NCBI GenBank assembly: GCA_016169945.1
Contig: JADLSH010000375.1
Span: 1,154,501 to 1,218,500 of the forward strand
DNA: 64,000 bases
Direction of reading: 5' to 3'
Source: Trachythela sp. YZ-2020
Lineage: Eukaryota; Cnidaria; Anthozoa; Malacalcyonacea; Clavulariidae
Positions 39,401 to 54,400 of the stretch are shown one piece after another. Under the pieces are notes generated by a model. The model ran no database searches, was not told where the DNA came from, and worked only from the letters and a program-made list of their open reading frames with translations. Within the stretch, counting starts at the first letter, position 1, and every line of letters starts with the position of its first letter. The position numbers and the translations under genes were made by a program.

Positions 39401-42400
39401 CTTACCCTGTCGACATGATCAGTATGATTTCATGACACGAGGTACCGGATACGTCGACCGGGAACCAGTCTAGGTAAGCACTACAGATAGTCGGTGTCGG
39501 GAACTGTCTATAACCCAGGTTATCACTTCTAATATAAATAGTAACATACCCTTGTACATGTCACTTCCTCTCGGGCAAAAATGACCGCGTGGGCATATAT
39601 CGCCAACAGTCACGTGAACAAAGTGTGCTGGACAGTAGGTCAGGTTAGTCATAACTGGATTGGGCACGGCCGCACCACGTGAACAGTAGTACCCTTCTTG
39701 GCACTCCCCATTTGGTGAAGTCAAGTTAGAACCACGGCAGAACTTGCCAGGATCACACGGTGTACATTCTCTCTCCTCACTAAGCCCAGATGCATCACCG
39801 TATGTACCAGGTGGGCAGGCTCGCCAATCCGAGCCTGTCCCGTTTGGACAAAAGTATCCAGGCGGACAAATTGTTTTCACAGTAGATATATCACCTATAA
39901 AACGGCAGTGATAGCATGAGAAGATCAACACATTTTACAAATACGCCAATCGGCTAGCGCGCGTTTATGGGTTGGGGTTAGGGTTTTTACTACCCAATTC
40001 AACATATCTATAGGTTCGTATTTACTGCTTCATCGAGGAAACGTCCTTTATTAAGTGCCTGAAGTTTATCAAATGTAAACTAACAAGTAAATCAAACCCT
40101 ACATCAAAACGGTCTGGAATAAGAGATAAATGTTCAGAATAGTAACTGGATTGAAATAAAGAAAGTGTTCAATGTAATAAACTTAATGCACCGTATTTTC
40201 ACACAACACAAACAGTACATTTTTCAATTTAAGAACTTTTTCATGACTAATTGGCAAATTGCTCGAGGAGCTAGCCGAGACCAACTCTAGCTTTTGAGCA
40301 CGCCAAAATCATGAAATATTTCTGTTATAATATAAAATTTCATCAAAATACAGGTATTTTCTTCCTGATAAGGTTTCAATTTCTCCTATAATAATACAGA
40401 TGAAAAAATTACTCAAATCTGATTGGCTAAGAGCAGTGCAATTATTTTTGAAATTGCACACTGTGCAATTACAGCAGTGCAAATTAACAAAACAAGATCA
40501 GAGCCTGGAAACGAGGCAAGAAAAATCAACATGGTGGCGGATATTAGCAACGTAAATTTTCAACAATTTACAACAATTTAAGTTCAAGGAGCATATAGAC
40601 TGAAAATGTTTGCTAACAAGCAACGAAAACAATGCTTAAACGGCGTAGGTGAGTGCACATGCAAGTGTTATCAAAACGTTTCTGATTGGTCGCTTGAAGA
40701 TCGGCTCCTAAATTGTTTGAATGGTGAGTGCGGCTTCAAAAATACATAAAAATAATCGAAATCTGAACAATCTTGATGATCTTTTTTCTGGTAGACAAGG
40801 AACACACAGTTAAGGGTATACCCTTAACTGTGTGTTAGTTCGAATATATTTCATTACTTGTTGTTTTTGTACAGTTTTGACGAAATTTAATCATTGTGTT
40901 TTGGTTTTTAAATTGCTTGTTTAATTGCATGTTCATTTTATTTGTTTTGCACTTGGGTTAAATATCCCGCAATCTGAATGTAGCAACGGTCCTGTCTACG
41001 AGTTTTGCCGTTAAAATTGGCAGGGTGTTTCTCAAAATTCTCTTCCGAACTTTAGTGAACAAGCAAAAACTGTTCGCCGGAAGAGTTGACTAACGAGTGA
41101 CGAGTAAAGGTTTAAGCTTGTTTTTACACATGATTCAGTTGAAATGAAGTCGGTTGTCAGTCTAAGTTGTGGTTAATAAAGTGCTTTTGTTCGTCAAATT
41201 ATAGTTTATTAATTATAACACTGAAAAATTTCGTGCAAATTCTCGAGGAAACGTTTCCAAAAACTTTCTGCGTTTTTGCCGCGAGAGTTATTGAGCATGC
41301 ACGCACTATAGCCAATCAAAAACGTTCTTACATTACCTGATTGTATATTATAATTATTGTTTTTATGACTGCTTTACCACAGTGCATATCTTTACATAGG
41401 AGAAAATTCTCTCACCTGGCACAACATTCTCTGGAAGGCAGTAAAACCCTTCTGGACAGACATGGCAGATTGATGACCTGGTATAATCCGTGTACATTCC
41501 AGCTGAGCAATATCTATACACATCACTTCCCTTCGGACAGTGGGTACCAACAGGGCATTCAGTTGTTGTCTTGTTTGAGCTGCCACGTGGACAATAATAA
41601 CCAGTTTCGCAATACCCAGTTGGCTTTGTCAGACCTTCGGTTTCACAATAACTACCCGAAGTACACTTTGTGCAGTCCGTAGATGCTTTACCCATCGTGC
41701 TGTTTAAAAACGTGCCGGCAAGACAAAGTTTTGGATGATGTGTGCCACGCTCACAGTATCGACCTTCGGGGCATGGTATTTGTTGAGAATTAGAAGAGCC
41801 TTCGTTGCAGTAAAATCCAGCATCACAAGGTCCAGCCGTGGCCGTCATAGCGGTTCCGTTGCAAACATTACCACCAGTGCAATTTTGACAATCGCCTGAT
41901 ACTTGTCCTCCATTCGTACTTCGGAATGTTCCAATTGGGCATTCCCTCGGTTGGTCGGTTCCTAGTAGTGAGAAAGAAATGATAAAATCCTGAGGGTTAA
42001 ATCAGGCTCGCATTGATAGGGCTTCCAATCTGCAAAGGTATAATTCGAGGACTGATTATATTGATGACGATGATGATCACGATGATGATGAAGCTAATGA
42101 TAATGATAGGGGTGATGATGCAAGTTGATGACGACGGTGGTAGCAATTATATACTGTATGTTGGTTTCTATTATGGCAAATTAATTAAATAACAATGATG
42201 GTGATCATGATGGTGCGTACTCACCTTCTGGACAATAATATCCTGCCGGGCAAATATTGGCATCATTCACAAGGTTAGGTGTTGTACTATTCGAACCACG
42301 TCTACAATAATATCCAGCTGAACATAGTCTGTACGGGGAAGTAAGTCCTGTTTCATCGCAAGCAAATCCACCAGTGCATAGTATACAGTCGCTAGCGTCA

Positions 42401-45400
42401 GTCCGCTTGGTCAAGTTATTGAATTTACCAAGAGGGCAAGGAAATTGTGTATCAGATTCCGTCTTCCCAGGGCAATAGTACCCAGCTGGGCATTCGTAAC
42501 TTGTATAGTTTGTAACAGGTACATCGCTGCAGTAATACCCAGGCTCACATCGTTTGCAATCAGATTTTGCAGCTTCATCTTGGTAAAAGCCAGCAGGACA
42601 AGGTTGTGGCTGATCACCGCCTGAGCAGTTGTGCCCCTTAGGACATGGTTTCCAGTCTTTCTTTGTGGCACGGCCGTCACAGTAATATCCAGGATCACAA
42701 TGATCTGTGGGACTGGGTAAACCGGAGCCACCGCAATACCATCCGTCAATGCAATCCTGGCAGTCTGTAATATTCCTACAGCAAACAAATTTGATAATTA
42801 AAAGATTTACCAATTATGCAGTTATATATTTCGTATTATTGTGGATATTGAAATGGGTAACAACCAATGCAAATACGTATTGCAACAACGTGAGTGGGTG
42901 TCCTATATGAAAAAAACCCACAATAGTTCGGAGTTGTAACTTCGCCTCCAATTGAATGGGAATCAAATTTTCTCTGCCGTAAAACCATGCGCTTGAGAAC
43001 AAATTATATAATTAAATATTCAATGTTTTTTTTACATACCCTGCTGTGAAAAATATATTACTTACATCGAGTGCGTGGTAGGAAGCATTGAAGATATTGT
43101 AGAAGATATTGTAGGAAGCATGGAAGATATTGTAGGAAGCATTGAAGATATTGTAGGAAGCATTGAAGATATTGTAGGAAGCATTGAAGATATTGTAGGA
43201 AGCATTGAAGATATTGTAGAAGATATTGTAGGAAGCATTGAAGATATTGTAGGAAGCATTGAAGATGTTGTAGGAATCATTGAAGATAATGTAGAAGATA
43301 TTGTAGGAAGCATTGAAGATATTGTAGGTAGCATGGAAGATATTGTAGGAAGCATTGAAGATATTGTAGGAAGCATTGAAGATGTTGTAGGAAGCATTGA
43401 AGATATTGTTGAAGATATAGTAGGAAGCATTGAAGAAGTTGTAGGAAGCATTTAAGATGTTGTAGGAAGCATTGGAGATATTGAAAAAGATAGTTAGATA
43501 CTACTAAAACATAAAGAAAATACTTCGGTGTTTCGAGTGAAGGTCCTTCGTCTGGCAGTTAGTAGCCAAGATGGATCCTTTAACCAACTTCATGAATATA
43601 TTATTTTACCTGTTTCCAGTTGTATTGAGAAAAGTTCCAATAGGACATCGTTCCGGTGCTCTACTCCCTCGAGGACAATAACTGCCCTTTGGGCAAATAT
43701 TCCCAGTGGTGTTATCAGTCGGTTGTGGATGTATGGCAGCCGAGGTGCAGTACCATCCAGCTTCACATTCATGAGTAGGTTTTGACAATCTGGCAGCCAC
43801 GCAATAGTATCCAGGGTCACACGGTGTAGGGGATGATGAACCATTTGGACAATAGTACCCACGCAGGCAATGGTCTAATAAAAGTAAAACGCCAATAATC
43901 AATAATCGGTTGTGCTCAATCCAAAAATGCAGATGTATGGGTCATAATGAGCTACAAACTGCGGTTTGATATACGGTTCGAAAGACCTCTAGAATAGTAC
44001 CGGCCTTTTGCAGTATATCTCAAACGTGGTCAGAACTACCTGAAAATAATTAAAAATACTCGAGCGAAGGCTCTAGCTTTCTAACGAAGGGCGTTCTGGT
44101 GAAACGTCGAAGTGTTTTCAAATTTTCAGGTAGTTTTGATCCAAACCACGACAGTTTGAGTAGGGCATAGAGTTCCATAATGATAATCATGATGCAGAAT
44201 GTAACACCCAAGTAAGCAGAACGCTTCCTCAAAACCTTAAAACTTTCTTCTTTTTTGTTACTTCTATCAATTTCAAGCTGTCAATAAATAGCTTCAATAA
44301 CATTCTTTCCTTCCCTAGTTTATACAACCTTGACTAAAAATTCAATTCAATTTCCAATTAAACCCGCAGCGTTAGAAGTCACATATATACTCTGTTTACC
44401 TCCGGGAGGCTGAAAAACGTCTGCTCCACCACTGCAATACCATCCTGCTGAACAGTTGCTGGTCGGATACTCATTACCAGTTCCTTCGCAATACATGCCT
44501 GGTGTACACTTGAGACATGACGATCGGTTGGTCTGAGCTGTTTTTGGATTGAATGTGCCGCGTGGACATGGGAATTGCCTTGGCTGAGTCGTATTTACCA
44601 AACAATAGTGACCTAAGGCAACATAATACGACAAGAGGGTTATACAGTGGGTGCTGGCTTGGTTGAATGAATTATTATCGTCTATTAGAGTTACTTGTGA
44701 ACAGATTACGACAAATAATTAACGTTGAGGAGGACTTGAAAGGGTTTAATTAAAGTGGCTGTCAAGCTAGTCTGTTCTGCTCACGCGTAAACGTGATAAT
44801 TCAAACAATAGATAATTCAATTAAAATTCCGATCTGTGGGCCCACACATTAGCTCATTACGCATTCAGAATACATCACGAAAGGTAAAATTGAACTGCTA
44901 AATGGAAAATTTAGAAGAAAAAAACAAAGTTCAAAGGGAAGATTTTAAAAAGCAACTCCTACAAGGGCTCGGACAAATTTCGCCTATGAGCGAAAAGGGT
45001 GAAATATTTACGGGATGCTTTAAAACCAAAGGCTAAATGCTTTACTATAGTCTTCTATTTCACGATGTTATAGTGCTTATAAAATGAGATCTAGAAATCT
45101 ATCATGTACTATCTATCATGAAAAAAGTCTATCATGTACTTATTTAAAATATATATAATTTATTTTTCAATAAAATAAAGCTGCAACTAATTGTTAAATG
45201 AAACTAAACTACAGATGTACAGATCTTAAGATTATTTCAACATGTTTCAAAAGAAAATATGAAAACAAACCACGCCCATGTCCATGACATGAGCAAAACG
45301 GACTTGATTGCCGGTATGCTATCCATGAGTAGCTGCACAGAATAGGAAATGACCAGAAAGGCCACTCAGCAGTGCAACGTGACCCCCTATTTTTATGCAG

Positions 45401-48400
45401 TTTTCTGGCCAGAATAATGGCGGACCAGCCAGTTCAGCGAGTTAATTCCAAAACTTAGCTAATAGTGTCGTACGGAAGCTAGCCTGGTAACACGTTCTCA
45501 CACCCGGCCAAATCCCAAAAATCCATTGTTACATACCCACAGGACATTCATTACTGATATACGACGAAGCATTATTTTGACAATAATAACCAGCTGGGCA
45601 CGATTTACAATAGGTTTTGCCAGGCTGATCTTGATAGGATCCATCAGGGCATCCAATTGGTGTGACAGAACCCTGTAGACAGTAATAACCCACTGGGCAA
45701 ATGTCACCAAAACCTAAAAGAACATTAACGAAATGAGATATATTTAACTAGTTTACTGTTAGAATGGAAATAACGCTTTTTTGTAGTACTGTCTAAATTA
45801 TTTCAAATTTTATAATGCCTATCTCCCAGTATTAAATAATTTCAAAACTGATTAATTCTCAGGTAAAGAGATTATTGCTAAAATATTGTCAACTCAAAAT
45901 TAAAATTGGGCGTCGTTTTATGTTTTCGTCTCGTAGTTATTTTTAACTGTGGTTGAATAAATATACTATGTAGATGACATTTAGGAGCTGGTCTTTTCGA
46001 GGAATGCTGGGAAAGTAGGCTATAGTTCTGATCCCCACAGTAATCAGAATAACTTTGCAATATTGTATACACAGGAACACTTGCGATGCTGCTTTTTGGA
46101 AACCATGTTTCTACATAACGTGAAGGCAAGTGACGACTTACCAGTATGGTATCCGTAAATGCTGCAGTTATTGGAAAAGCTAGTTGCATTCCCAGTATGT
46201 ATGGGATCAGGTCTATCAACACCAGATTCACAGTAATAACCGCCATGACATTGGGCCGTCGGTTCAGTGGAGTTCAGTTTATCACAGTAATATCCACCAT
46301 CACAGGGTTCGCATTGAGACTCCTTGCTAAGACCGGTAGAGTTACTGTAGGATCCTTTAGGGCATGCTTTCCAGTCAAGACCAGTTCCTGGCAAAAAGAA
46401 GAATATGAGAATATATTAGTTATTAGTAGAATCATACTAGTATACTATTGCAAATGCTGTAATTTGATTGGCTACGCTACTCGCTATCTAATTGTCGATA
46501 GATAGCGAGTAGTGAAACAGACATCTCCTCGGCGCGATTTTTAACGAATTTATTTCAATAAATTATGAAAAACGTTTTGAAATACTGTTTTCTTGCTGGT
46601 TTCTACTAAAACAATTAGATTATTCGCTCTCGATTTCTATGAGATGATAGTTCATTCGGGCTTCGCCCTCATCAACTATCACCTCATAGAAATCTTGAGC
46701 TCATAATCTAATTGTTAAATAGTATTCTGGTTGGAAGAGTTTCTAAGGCAGGAATCCGAACTACGAGACATGGCACTTAACAATGTGAGTTTTGAAAAAT
46801 TTACGAAATCAATTATTGTTTTCCAAATTGTAAGAAAATAGTGCTATTCTTTTTAAAGATAATAAGAATAGAGATTGACGCTTTGTTTGACAGTCTCGTA
46901 ATAACCAATGGGCTTATTAATGTGGGCAAGGTAGGCAACTGTACATAAACTAGAAAGTAAAGCTAAAGCAAAGAATTTCATCGCAAATACGCAACATGGA
47001 AAACAATTGCCTCTTAACAAGACTCTACATCTACTCTGGTGCGTTTTACGCGCGCATTTCTCTCACCTGGAGGGCAGTAATAACCTCTCGGACAAGCATG
47101 ATAGCCTGACTGTGGATAACCAGCGGTGACATTGTTAGGTATACAGTAATATCTTTCGGGACATTGCTGGCAAATTGATGATCGTGTTGTGTTCGTAAAC
47201 GAGCCTGAAGGACAATCTCTCGGGGTCTTGCTTCCTAAAAAACAAATAGAAAACTTGTATGATATAAATCTTGTATAACAATATACAAAAAAGTCAGAAA
47301 CTGAAAGTCAGAACTTTGACAAATACTGAAACGCTAGGTCTACTACATATAGAATAACATTTATTTAGCTAATTAAATTGATATGTTCATTCACGGCAGC
47401 AGTGCGCTATACCTATAGCCTATAGGTGGCTCTCACCTAACGTCACCGCCGCCATGTTGGATAAACTTAACAAAGGCATGATGAACATTTCATCCAACAT
47501 GCCAAAAACATCTTTGTCCTTTGAATCACTAGGGATCGGTTGCAAACCACCTATTTTGTTTTCCAGGTGCAAATTAGGTAACATTATGCCACATTATGGA
47601 AAAAAGTTACATCTAAAACTAATATTGCCCTAATTTTTCAAAATGACTTCGAAAAAATATCAAAAATTGGAAAAAATCAGCAGTCGTAATACCTTCAGGA
47701 CAGTGAAATCCAATTGGACAATCAACTTCCTCCATTTGTTTTGACCCGACTGGGACAATAGTATCCGGCCTTACATTTTCCTGTCGGTTCGCTTTTTCCC
47801 TCAGAGTCACAGAAGTAGCCAGGAGTGCAATTTGTACACTGAGATTCCATCCACAATTCAGTGTTATTGGAGAACGTCCCCATTGGGCACAGTTTCGGTG
47901 AATGACTTCCTGTGGGGCAATAACGTCCTGTTGGACATTGTATCTCTTGAGAAGATGTCGACAACTTGGGACAGTAATACCCTTGTTGGCATAACGATGT
48001 TTCATTTGTCCAACCTGGATACTTGCAATAATAACCTTCTGTGCAAGGCGTGCAGGATGATGAGTTCTTCAAACCTAAAATAATTTTACACAATTATGTT
48101 TTGCATTTTGTTTATATCATATCTGGGATACAAATGGAAACGTTTTGATATAATTTTGGTGCTACAAGGATCTTTCATCAAATCTTAGACGTTGTTAGAT
48201 TTATTGCACCTGTTGAAGGGTGGAGGGGCTGCCACCTGTAGGGTGGATCGAAAAGGATTTTGCCTCATTTTCGGTTTTGAAATACTACTGGGAACAATTC
48301 TCACCAACTATTTTTGCCTTACCTGAGATATTACTAAATGTGCCTGCCGGGCAAGGGTCAGGAACATCAGTTCCTTCTTCACAATAATATCCACGGGGAC

Positions 48401-51400
48401 ATATATTCGCGTCTTCACCTTGGGAAGGTGTTGATGTTTTAGCACCTAAATGGAACGTAGAAAATGTTGTAAGGAACGTTATTTCTCTGTCAGAAGTCAT
48501 ATTTGACAGAGAAATGACAAGTCTGCAAAACAGTGCTGAGGCGGCCAGTGCTGTTGTAAAAGTACTGAGTAGTAGATATAGCGGAAAGGTTGAGGGTAGC
48601 AAGGCCGAGGTGGTATGGAGACATTACAAGAATAAAAGAGAGATGAGAGAGGCAGTCAGAGACATTATGGGGCTAGAAAGAAAAAGGGACAAAAGATGGA
48701 GAAGACTATAAAAGATACGGACGGTGTAGGAGATCTAAATATCAAGGAATTGACGGTGGACACTAAAAGGTGCAGAAAAAATGAAGGACAAGTATCCGAA
48801 TAAGCAACCTGGGTCATCTGGGATTAGAGGTGGATTGAGGAAAAGAAGATTACGCAATTTCTTGTTATAGAAAGCCCATTCACCTTGTTTACAATAGTAT
48901 CCAGCAGCACACAGTGTGTTAGGATATGTCAATCCAGGTTGACCACAGTAATATTTCCCAAGGCATTGTGTACACTCTGTCTGCGATGCGCGACCAGTCA
49001 AATTATTGAAAGTTCCAATCTCACAAGCATACTCTTCAGCAAACGTTGTTTCAGGGGGACAATAATACCCTTGCGGACATATGTACGGATTGTAATTCAC
49101 CACTGGACCTTGCGTGGCATTGCAGTAAAACCTCTTCGGACACTGGTTACACGAGAATTTACTTGGAATATCTTGATACGTGCCAGAAGGACAAGGCCGA
49201 GGCTTACTATCACCTTCCAAACAATAGTGTCCAACAGGACATGAATAATTGACAGGCGTAGCGCTAGCTTGCCCACCAGGGCAGTAATACCCTGATGAAC
49301 AATTCCCGGTCGGAACTTCCAACCCTGTACCGTTACAGAACTTTCCGAGCGGACATAATTTGCAAGATGTTTTCTCGGTTGCTCCAGGGGAGTCTAAGTA
49401 GTGACCGGGTTTGCACGGAACTTCGAATGCTGACCCGGCTGGGCAATAGTACCCAGGCGAACACCATCCTCCTGTTATTCTATCATTCGGAGTGGATAAA
49501 TTGGCACCCAAAGTGCAATAATAGCCAGCTGTACAGTTTCCGGTTGGAAGCGAGAGACCAGGCGTTGCACAAAAAGAACCACCGGAACACGGTTCCATTT
49601 TATCAGATCCGCTCGGGCAATAGTACCCTGGTTGACATTGTCCGCCATGTGTCGTGGTCATATTCCTGGCAGCACTTCCATTGCAGTACCATCCAGCACT
49701 ACATGGTCCAGTCGGCCACGATAAACCATCTCCTTCACAGTACATTCCTGGAGTACATGGCGTACACGAGGCATCTGAACGTTGCCCTAAAATATTGAAA
49801 ACATAAAACAGTATTAAAACGCCAACCATATCTTTATAATAACATTACATACATGAAGTCTTAGCCTGTTGAACTCTTTGTCTGTATATGCGAATATGGA
49901 TGTTCTTTCCTGTTTTGTTTTGTTTTGTTTGCTTTTTGGAAACTCTTCGCGAATATTAGAATTTTTATATATCCGTCCATGCGCAAAAATATTGTCATCC
50001 AAATCAGCTGCGGTTCATATTTGCCATACGTTGATTGCCGAAATTAATTGCCGAAATTGCTCAACAAGTAATTGTAATTGTTTTATACCTATCCCGATCA
50101 ATAACCTGCACTCGGAAAGTGACTTTCAAAAAGATTTTCAGACAGGTATAGACAGGTACAGAGAAGTTTTAACTTGCAAAAGCAATAATTAAGATATGAC
50201 AAATGCACCTGAAAAACATTAATGTTTCGCCTGAACTTTTAACAAGTTTTGAAAGCATGAGTGAAATTCAAACCCGCGGTTTTGCCTTTCTCTTTTTGTT
50301 CGGAGTTAGTGTTAGAGTTAATGATGATCACTAACCTGTCAAGGCGTTGTACGTCCCCTCGTTACAAGGATACTGACGGGCATATCGAGTGTTGTTCAGA
50401 CAATAATGTCCACTAGGACAAGAGTTGTTGACAAAGGACACAGTCTTTGATGGGCAGTAGTATCCCTCAGGACACCGTTTACACTTCTGTTGCCCCTTTT
50501 CATCATTGTGTGTCCCAGGAGGACACTGGTAAGGTGTAGGAGTCTCACCAGGACAGTAATGACCTTCAGGGCAGATGTCTCCAATGCCAATATACTGGCC
50601 GAGATAGTCGACGAGCGGGCACGTGTAGTTCGTAGAATTGTAAGAGCCGATGTATGGTTTAGAGACAGCGACGCCTGTAACGAAATACAGCATTTAGATC
50701 TACAGTAAGTCCTATAAACACATACTTCGTTGTCTTTCTTAGTGGTGATCAGGGCGCTTAGATATATTCTGGAGGTAAAAACCCATTTAATATACGATAA
50801 AGAAGCATCATATTTTCTTTTATTAAAAGATATTAAGCGTTTCAGAAAAAATGACGATAATATATAGATACACAAAATTTTCTATTTACTTCGAATTTCC
50901 ATAAAAGCACGCTCGTTGCACCGCCCACTGTATAAGCGCCCTGGTGGTAAAGGTTATATAAAACTTGAATGGAATATTTTGTAAAACTGAAAAACTCCAG
51001 CCTAACAATGAATTGAATATATGCATTTATATATCGATCTCTAACCTCCGCAAAAATATGTATACACCATTACAATAGGTTATTAGTGAAAAGAAAGAAA
51101 ATGGTATTTACATGCCTAAGTCACTAAATGGGACCGAATTTCTAATTGGTAAAACGTTATGGACAATCCTTAACTCTTGACACATGTCGCCAAAAAGTTA
51201 TACTTAGAAACGTTTAATTCTATATTTCGAATAACGAAAGACCACGAATGTGTTTACTTATGGCAAAAAACGTGTCGTTTCTTTTATTGTTTTACAACCA
51301 TATCTTGACGTCTTTTGTGTAATCATTTTTAAGCGGGTGAACCATTCAGTTGCTATTTTTTCAACTATTATTTACATATTTAAATCATTCATGTCTAGCC

Positions 51401-54400
51401 ACACGTTTTAAAGCTTTTAATCTTGATACATACTTGATACATTAGGCATTTAATCCTGACACATACCCCGAAATGGTTTACTTGACACTGAGGGATGATT
51501 TGGGAAGAATATCTTCAATTTACGAGACACCGGCACTAGAACTTCTTTCAGTACAACAAAAGTAGGATAAACTTGAAATGTTTCATACCTGAAGTGCAAT
51601 AGTATCCTGGGGCACAAGGTCCTGTGGGCGCCGTTAAGTTGCTTCCATCACAAAAGAATCCAGGTGTGCAGTCTGTACACTGAGTCTGCGAGAACAGTCC
51701 CGTTCTGTTGCTGAAAGTTCCTGAAATAAATTATAAGATTGACTTTCAATGTGAGTCCAAACATAAAAGACATGCAAGCTATTTTCCACACAGCATGGCA
51801 ACAAATACATATATATACAGAAAAGACTCAGAAAGCGTACTTCAAACTTGTGGTATCTAATTGCGGTTAATCAATTTAGAATCTTATTAAATTAAAATGG
51901 ACTTTTATACTGTATAACTCTATCAGTTTTACCAGTAACTTGTTAACCCTTACAGGTCCAGTAAGGTCAGTTCAGTGTTACAATACAACAGGACAACTGA
52001 ATACCTTGAAAAAAGCCCTGCGGTATACAGGCGATGTCCTAAAAAATTCCCCCGTCGTATTTTGTGGTATTACTTAATTAGCTTTAATCGAAGACTCACA
52101 TTTTTGCACTGGATTAAAAAACAAACGCTAACATCAAGAATTTGTTTACTGCAAAAATGAATGAATTTAAGGCAGAAGCCCGAGCAGGGAAAGGAAAATG
52201 CACTGAATTTGCTGTTTTGGGACAAAAGGGATGGCGAACAGTAAATTTTGGGTATTTTCCGCATCTTGCCAGGGCTCCTTTACTAATTTTTAAATGAAAC
52301 GAAATCTTGATGATAGGGATCACAAATAATCAGTTGTACAGATGATAGGTAGGTGTTCTCTTAGCTTTAGAAATCCTTCTAAAAGTATTGAAATACTTTA
52401 AACCTATTTTCCATAATTTGGACGGGTTGCAAAATTGGTGTCGCCACCTTAAGTGATTCTAGAAGGCAAACGGTTGGTTATTTTGATCAGTCAAATATCA
52501 ATGTATTCGCAAGATATGATAGTTATTCCATCCAATATAAAAACCTGAAACTTCCATTAAAGCTAACGTAGTAATACTACAAAATATAGTGAGGGGCATT
52601 TTTTTGGGACGTCCTGTATAGTCAAAATAGAGGCCCTCTTACCACATGTGACTTAGGAGACTCTTTTCTCTTTTTAACCCCCTCAATCAGTTGCTGTCAA
52701 CGGGGGACCTAGATCAGACAACTACATACTGCAAGAATCGAACTCCAGTCACAGAAGTGGAAGCCACATGCAATATAAAAACTGCACCACCAAAACCCCA
52801 GGTATTTTACAATTTTCCTAAGACACATACCTGCTTTACAGGGACGTAGGTCTGAGCCAGTTCCTTGCGGACAATAGAAGCCAACTGAGCAGATTTCATA
52901 ACCCTTTGAATCATTCTTCACGGCCCCACTCCAAGTTAATGGCAAGCAGAAATATCCGGGCGGACAAATCTCACATTCGCTGGTTGAGGTGGAGTTAGTA
53001 AATTGCCCAGCAGGACAGGGTTTAGGCCGTGGACTTCCTTCCGGGCAATGGAATCCTCTCGGACAATCGTAAGGTGTGGATATACTAGAGTTGGTTGGGC
53101 AGTAAGAGCCGTTAGCACATGGACCACTGTAGTTTGCAAGACCAGGAGTTGCACAGAAAAATCCTGGAAAAATTTACCAACGTCATAGTTAACCTAGGGA
53201 CTTTGAATATAAGCTTATGGTTTCTAGAAGGTTCCTAGCCCTATTCTTGTAATTTGGGCGAATTAGTAAATAAGAAAATAGAAGAACAGACTAACTTGTA
53301 TCTTATCTACAGGAATTGAAAGCTGTTAAATGCTCCACAAACTCTAACATTTCAAACAAACATTAAGCATGCTTTAACACTGACCACAAGTAGACGCAAT
53401 CTGGGCATACCTTCGGTGCATGGCAGACAATCATCAACATCATCCTGAAGTTTATTAGGTTGATATGTGCCAATTGGACATAACTCTGGTTTTTCACTTC
53501 CACGTGGGCAGTATTTTCCTTCAGGACAAGATTCTCGTTGCTTCGTAACAGAGCCTGGTGGACAGTAGTAACCGGGTGCACACAAACCGCTAGTCGTATT
53601 CGATCCGCTTTGGGAACAATATGAACCCGCTGGGCATGTCTGGCATTCATCTTCACTTTTTAAACCTAAACATGGGCGAAGCAAACAAGGGCATGAAAGA
53701 TTGTGTTATTGTGAAGCCAGGTTTACCCTATTTCTCGAGAATAGAAATGCATCATTCTAAGCCCATTTAACACCGAATACTTTTTCACACACATTTTACC
53801 ATAGTGGTAAATATTCAGGTAATCTTGTAACACGTAGTAGAGTGGGTAGAAAACAAGGGTGTCTCGTATATATAGACTTGTGCAACTAGAGGTTTGCATC
53901 TGTTACTAGTTCCAGGCATTCCCATGAAGTGACGATCTTTCTCAGCCACAACATCACAAGTACTACTGTAAGAATTGGCAATAAAATTGGAGATCACAAG
54001 CAAAACATACCTAGTACGTGTCTCCTAAAACATACCTGTTCGATTATTTAGGGTCCCTTTCGGACAGTTATATGGTTCCCCAGTACCGTTCAGGCAGTAA
54101 TGACCTTCAGGACATATGTTAGCGTCTGTTTCTTGGTTTGGAGTACCTGATTCTGCACTTCGACGGCAGTAATAGCCCGCTTCGCATGTTTTGTTTGGTT
54201 CAACCATTCCTGTAAACAGCATAATTATATTAGTATATTGAGTTCTCACAAATCAGCAATATAGCCCGAGTATCTGCTCATCCATTAATCCATGTATTTA
54301 TTAATCCACACATAGAATGGCGATATATTTTCAATTCAAGCAATAACTTAATAAATTTCATATCTTAACAGTTATAGGCGTAGAAAAGTAAGCATATTCT

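Noticed and set aside
43062..43455. Long ORFs of about 125-130 residues on both strands
   Set aside because: They are the translation of the 21-bp minisatellite within an intron.
48514..48711. Plus-strand ORF of 65 residues
   Set aside because: No family resemblance, intronic, short, no splice or polyadenylation support.
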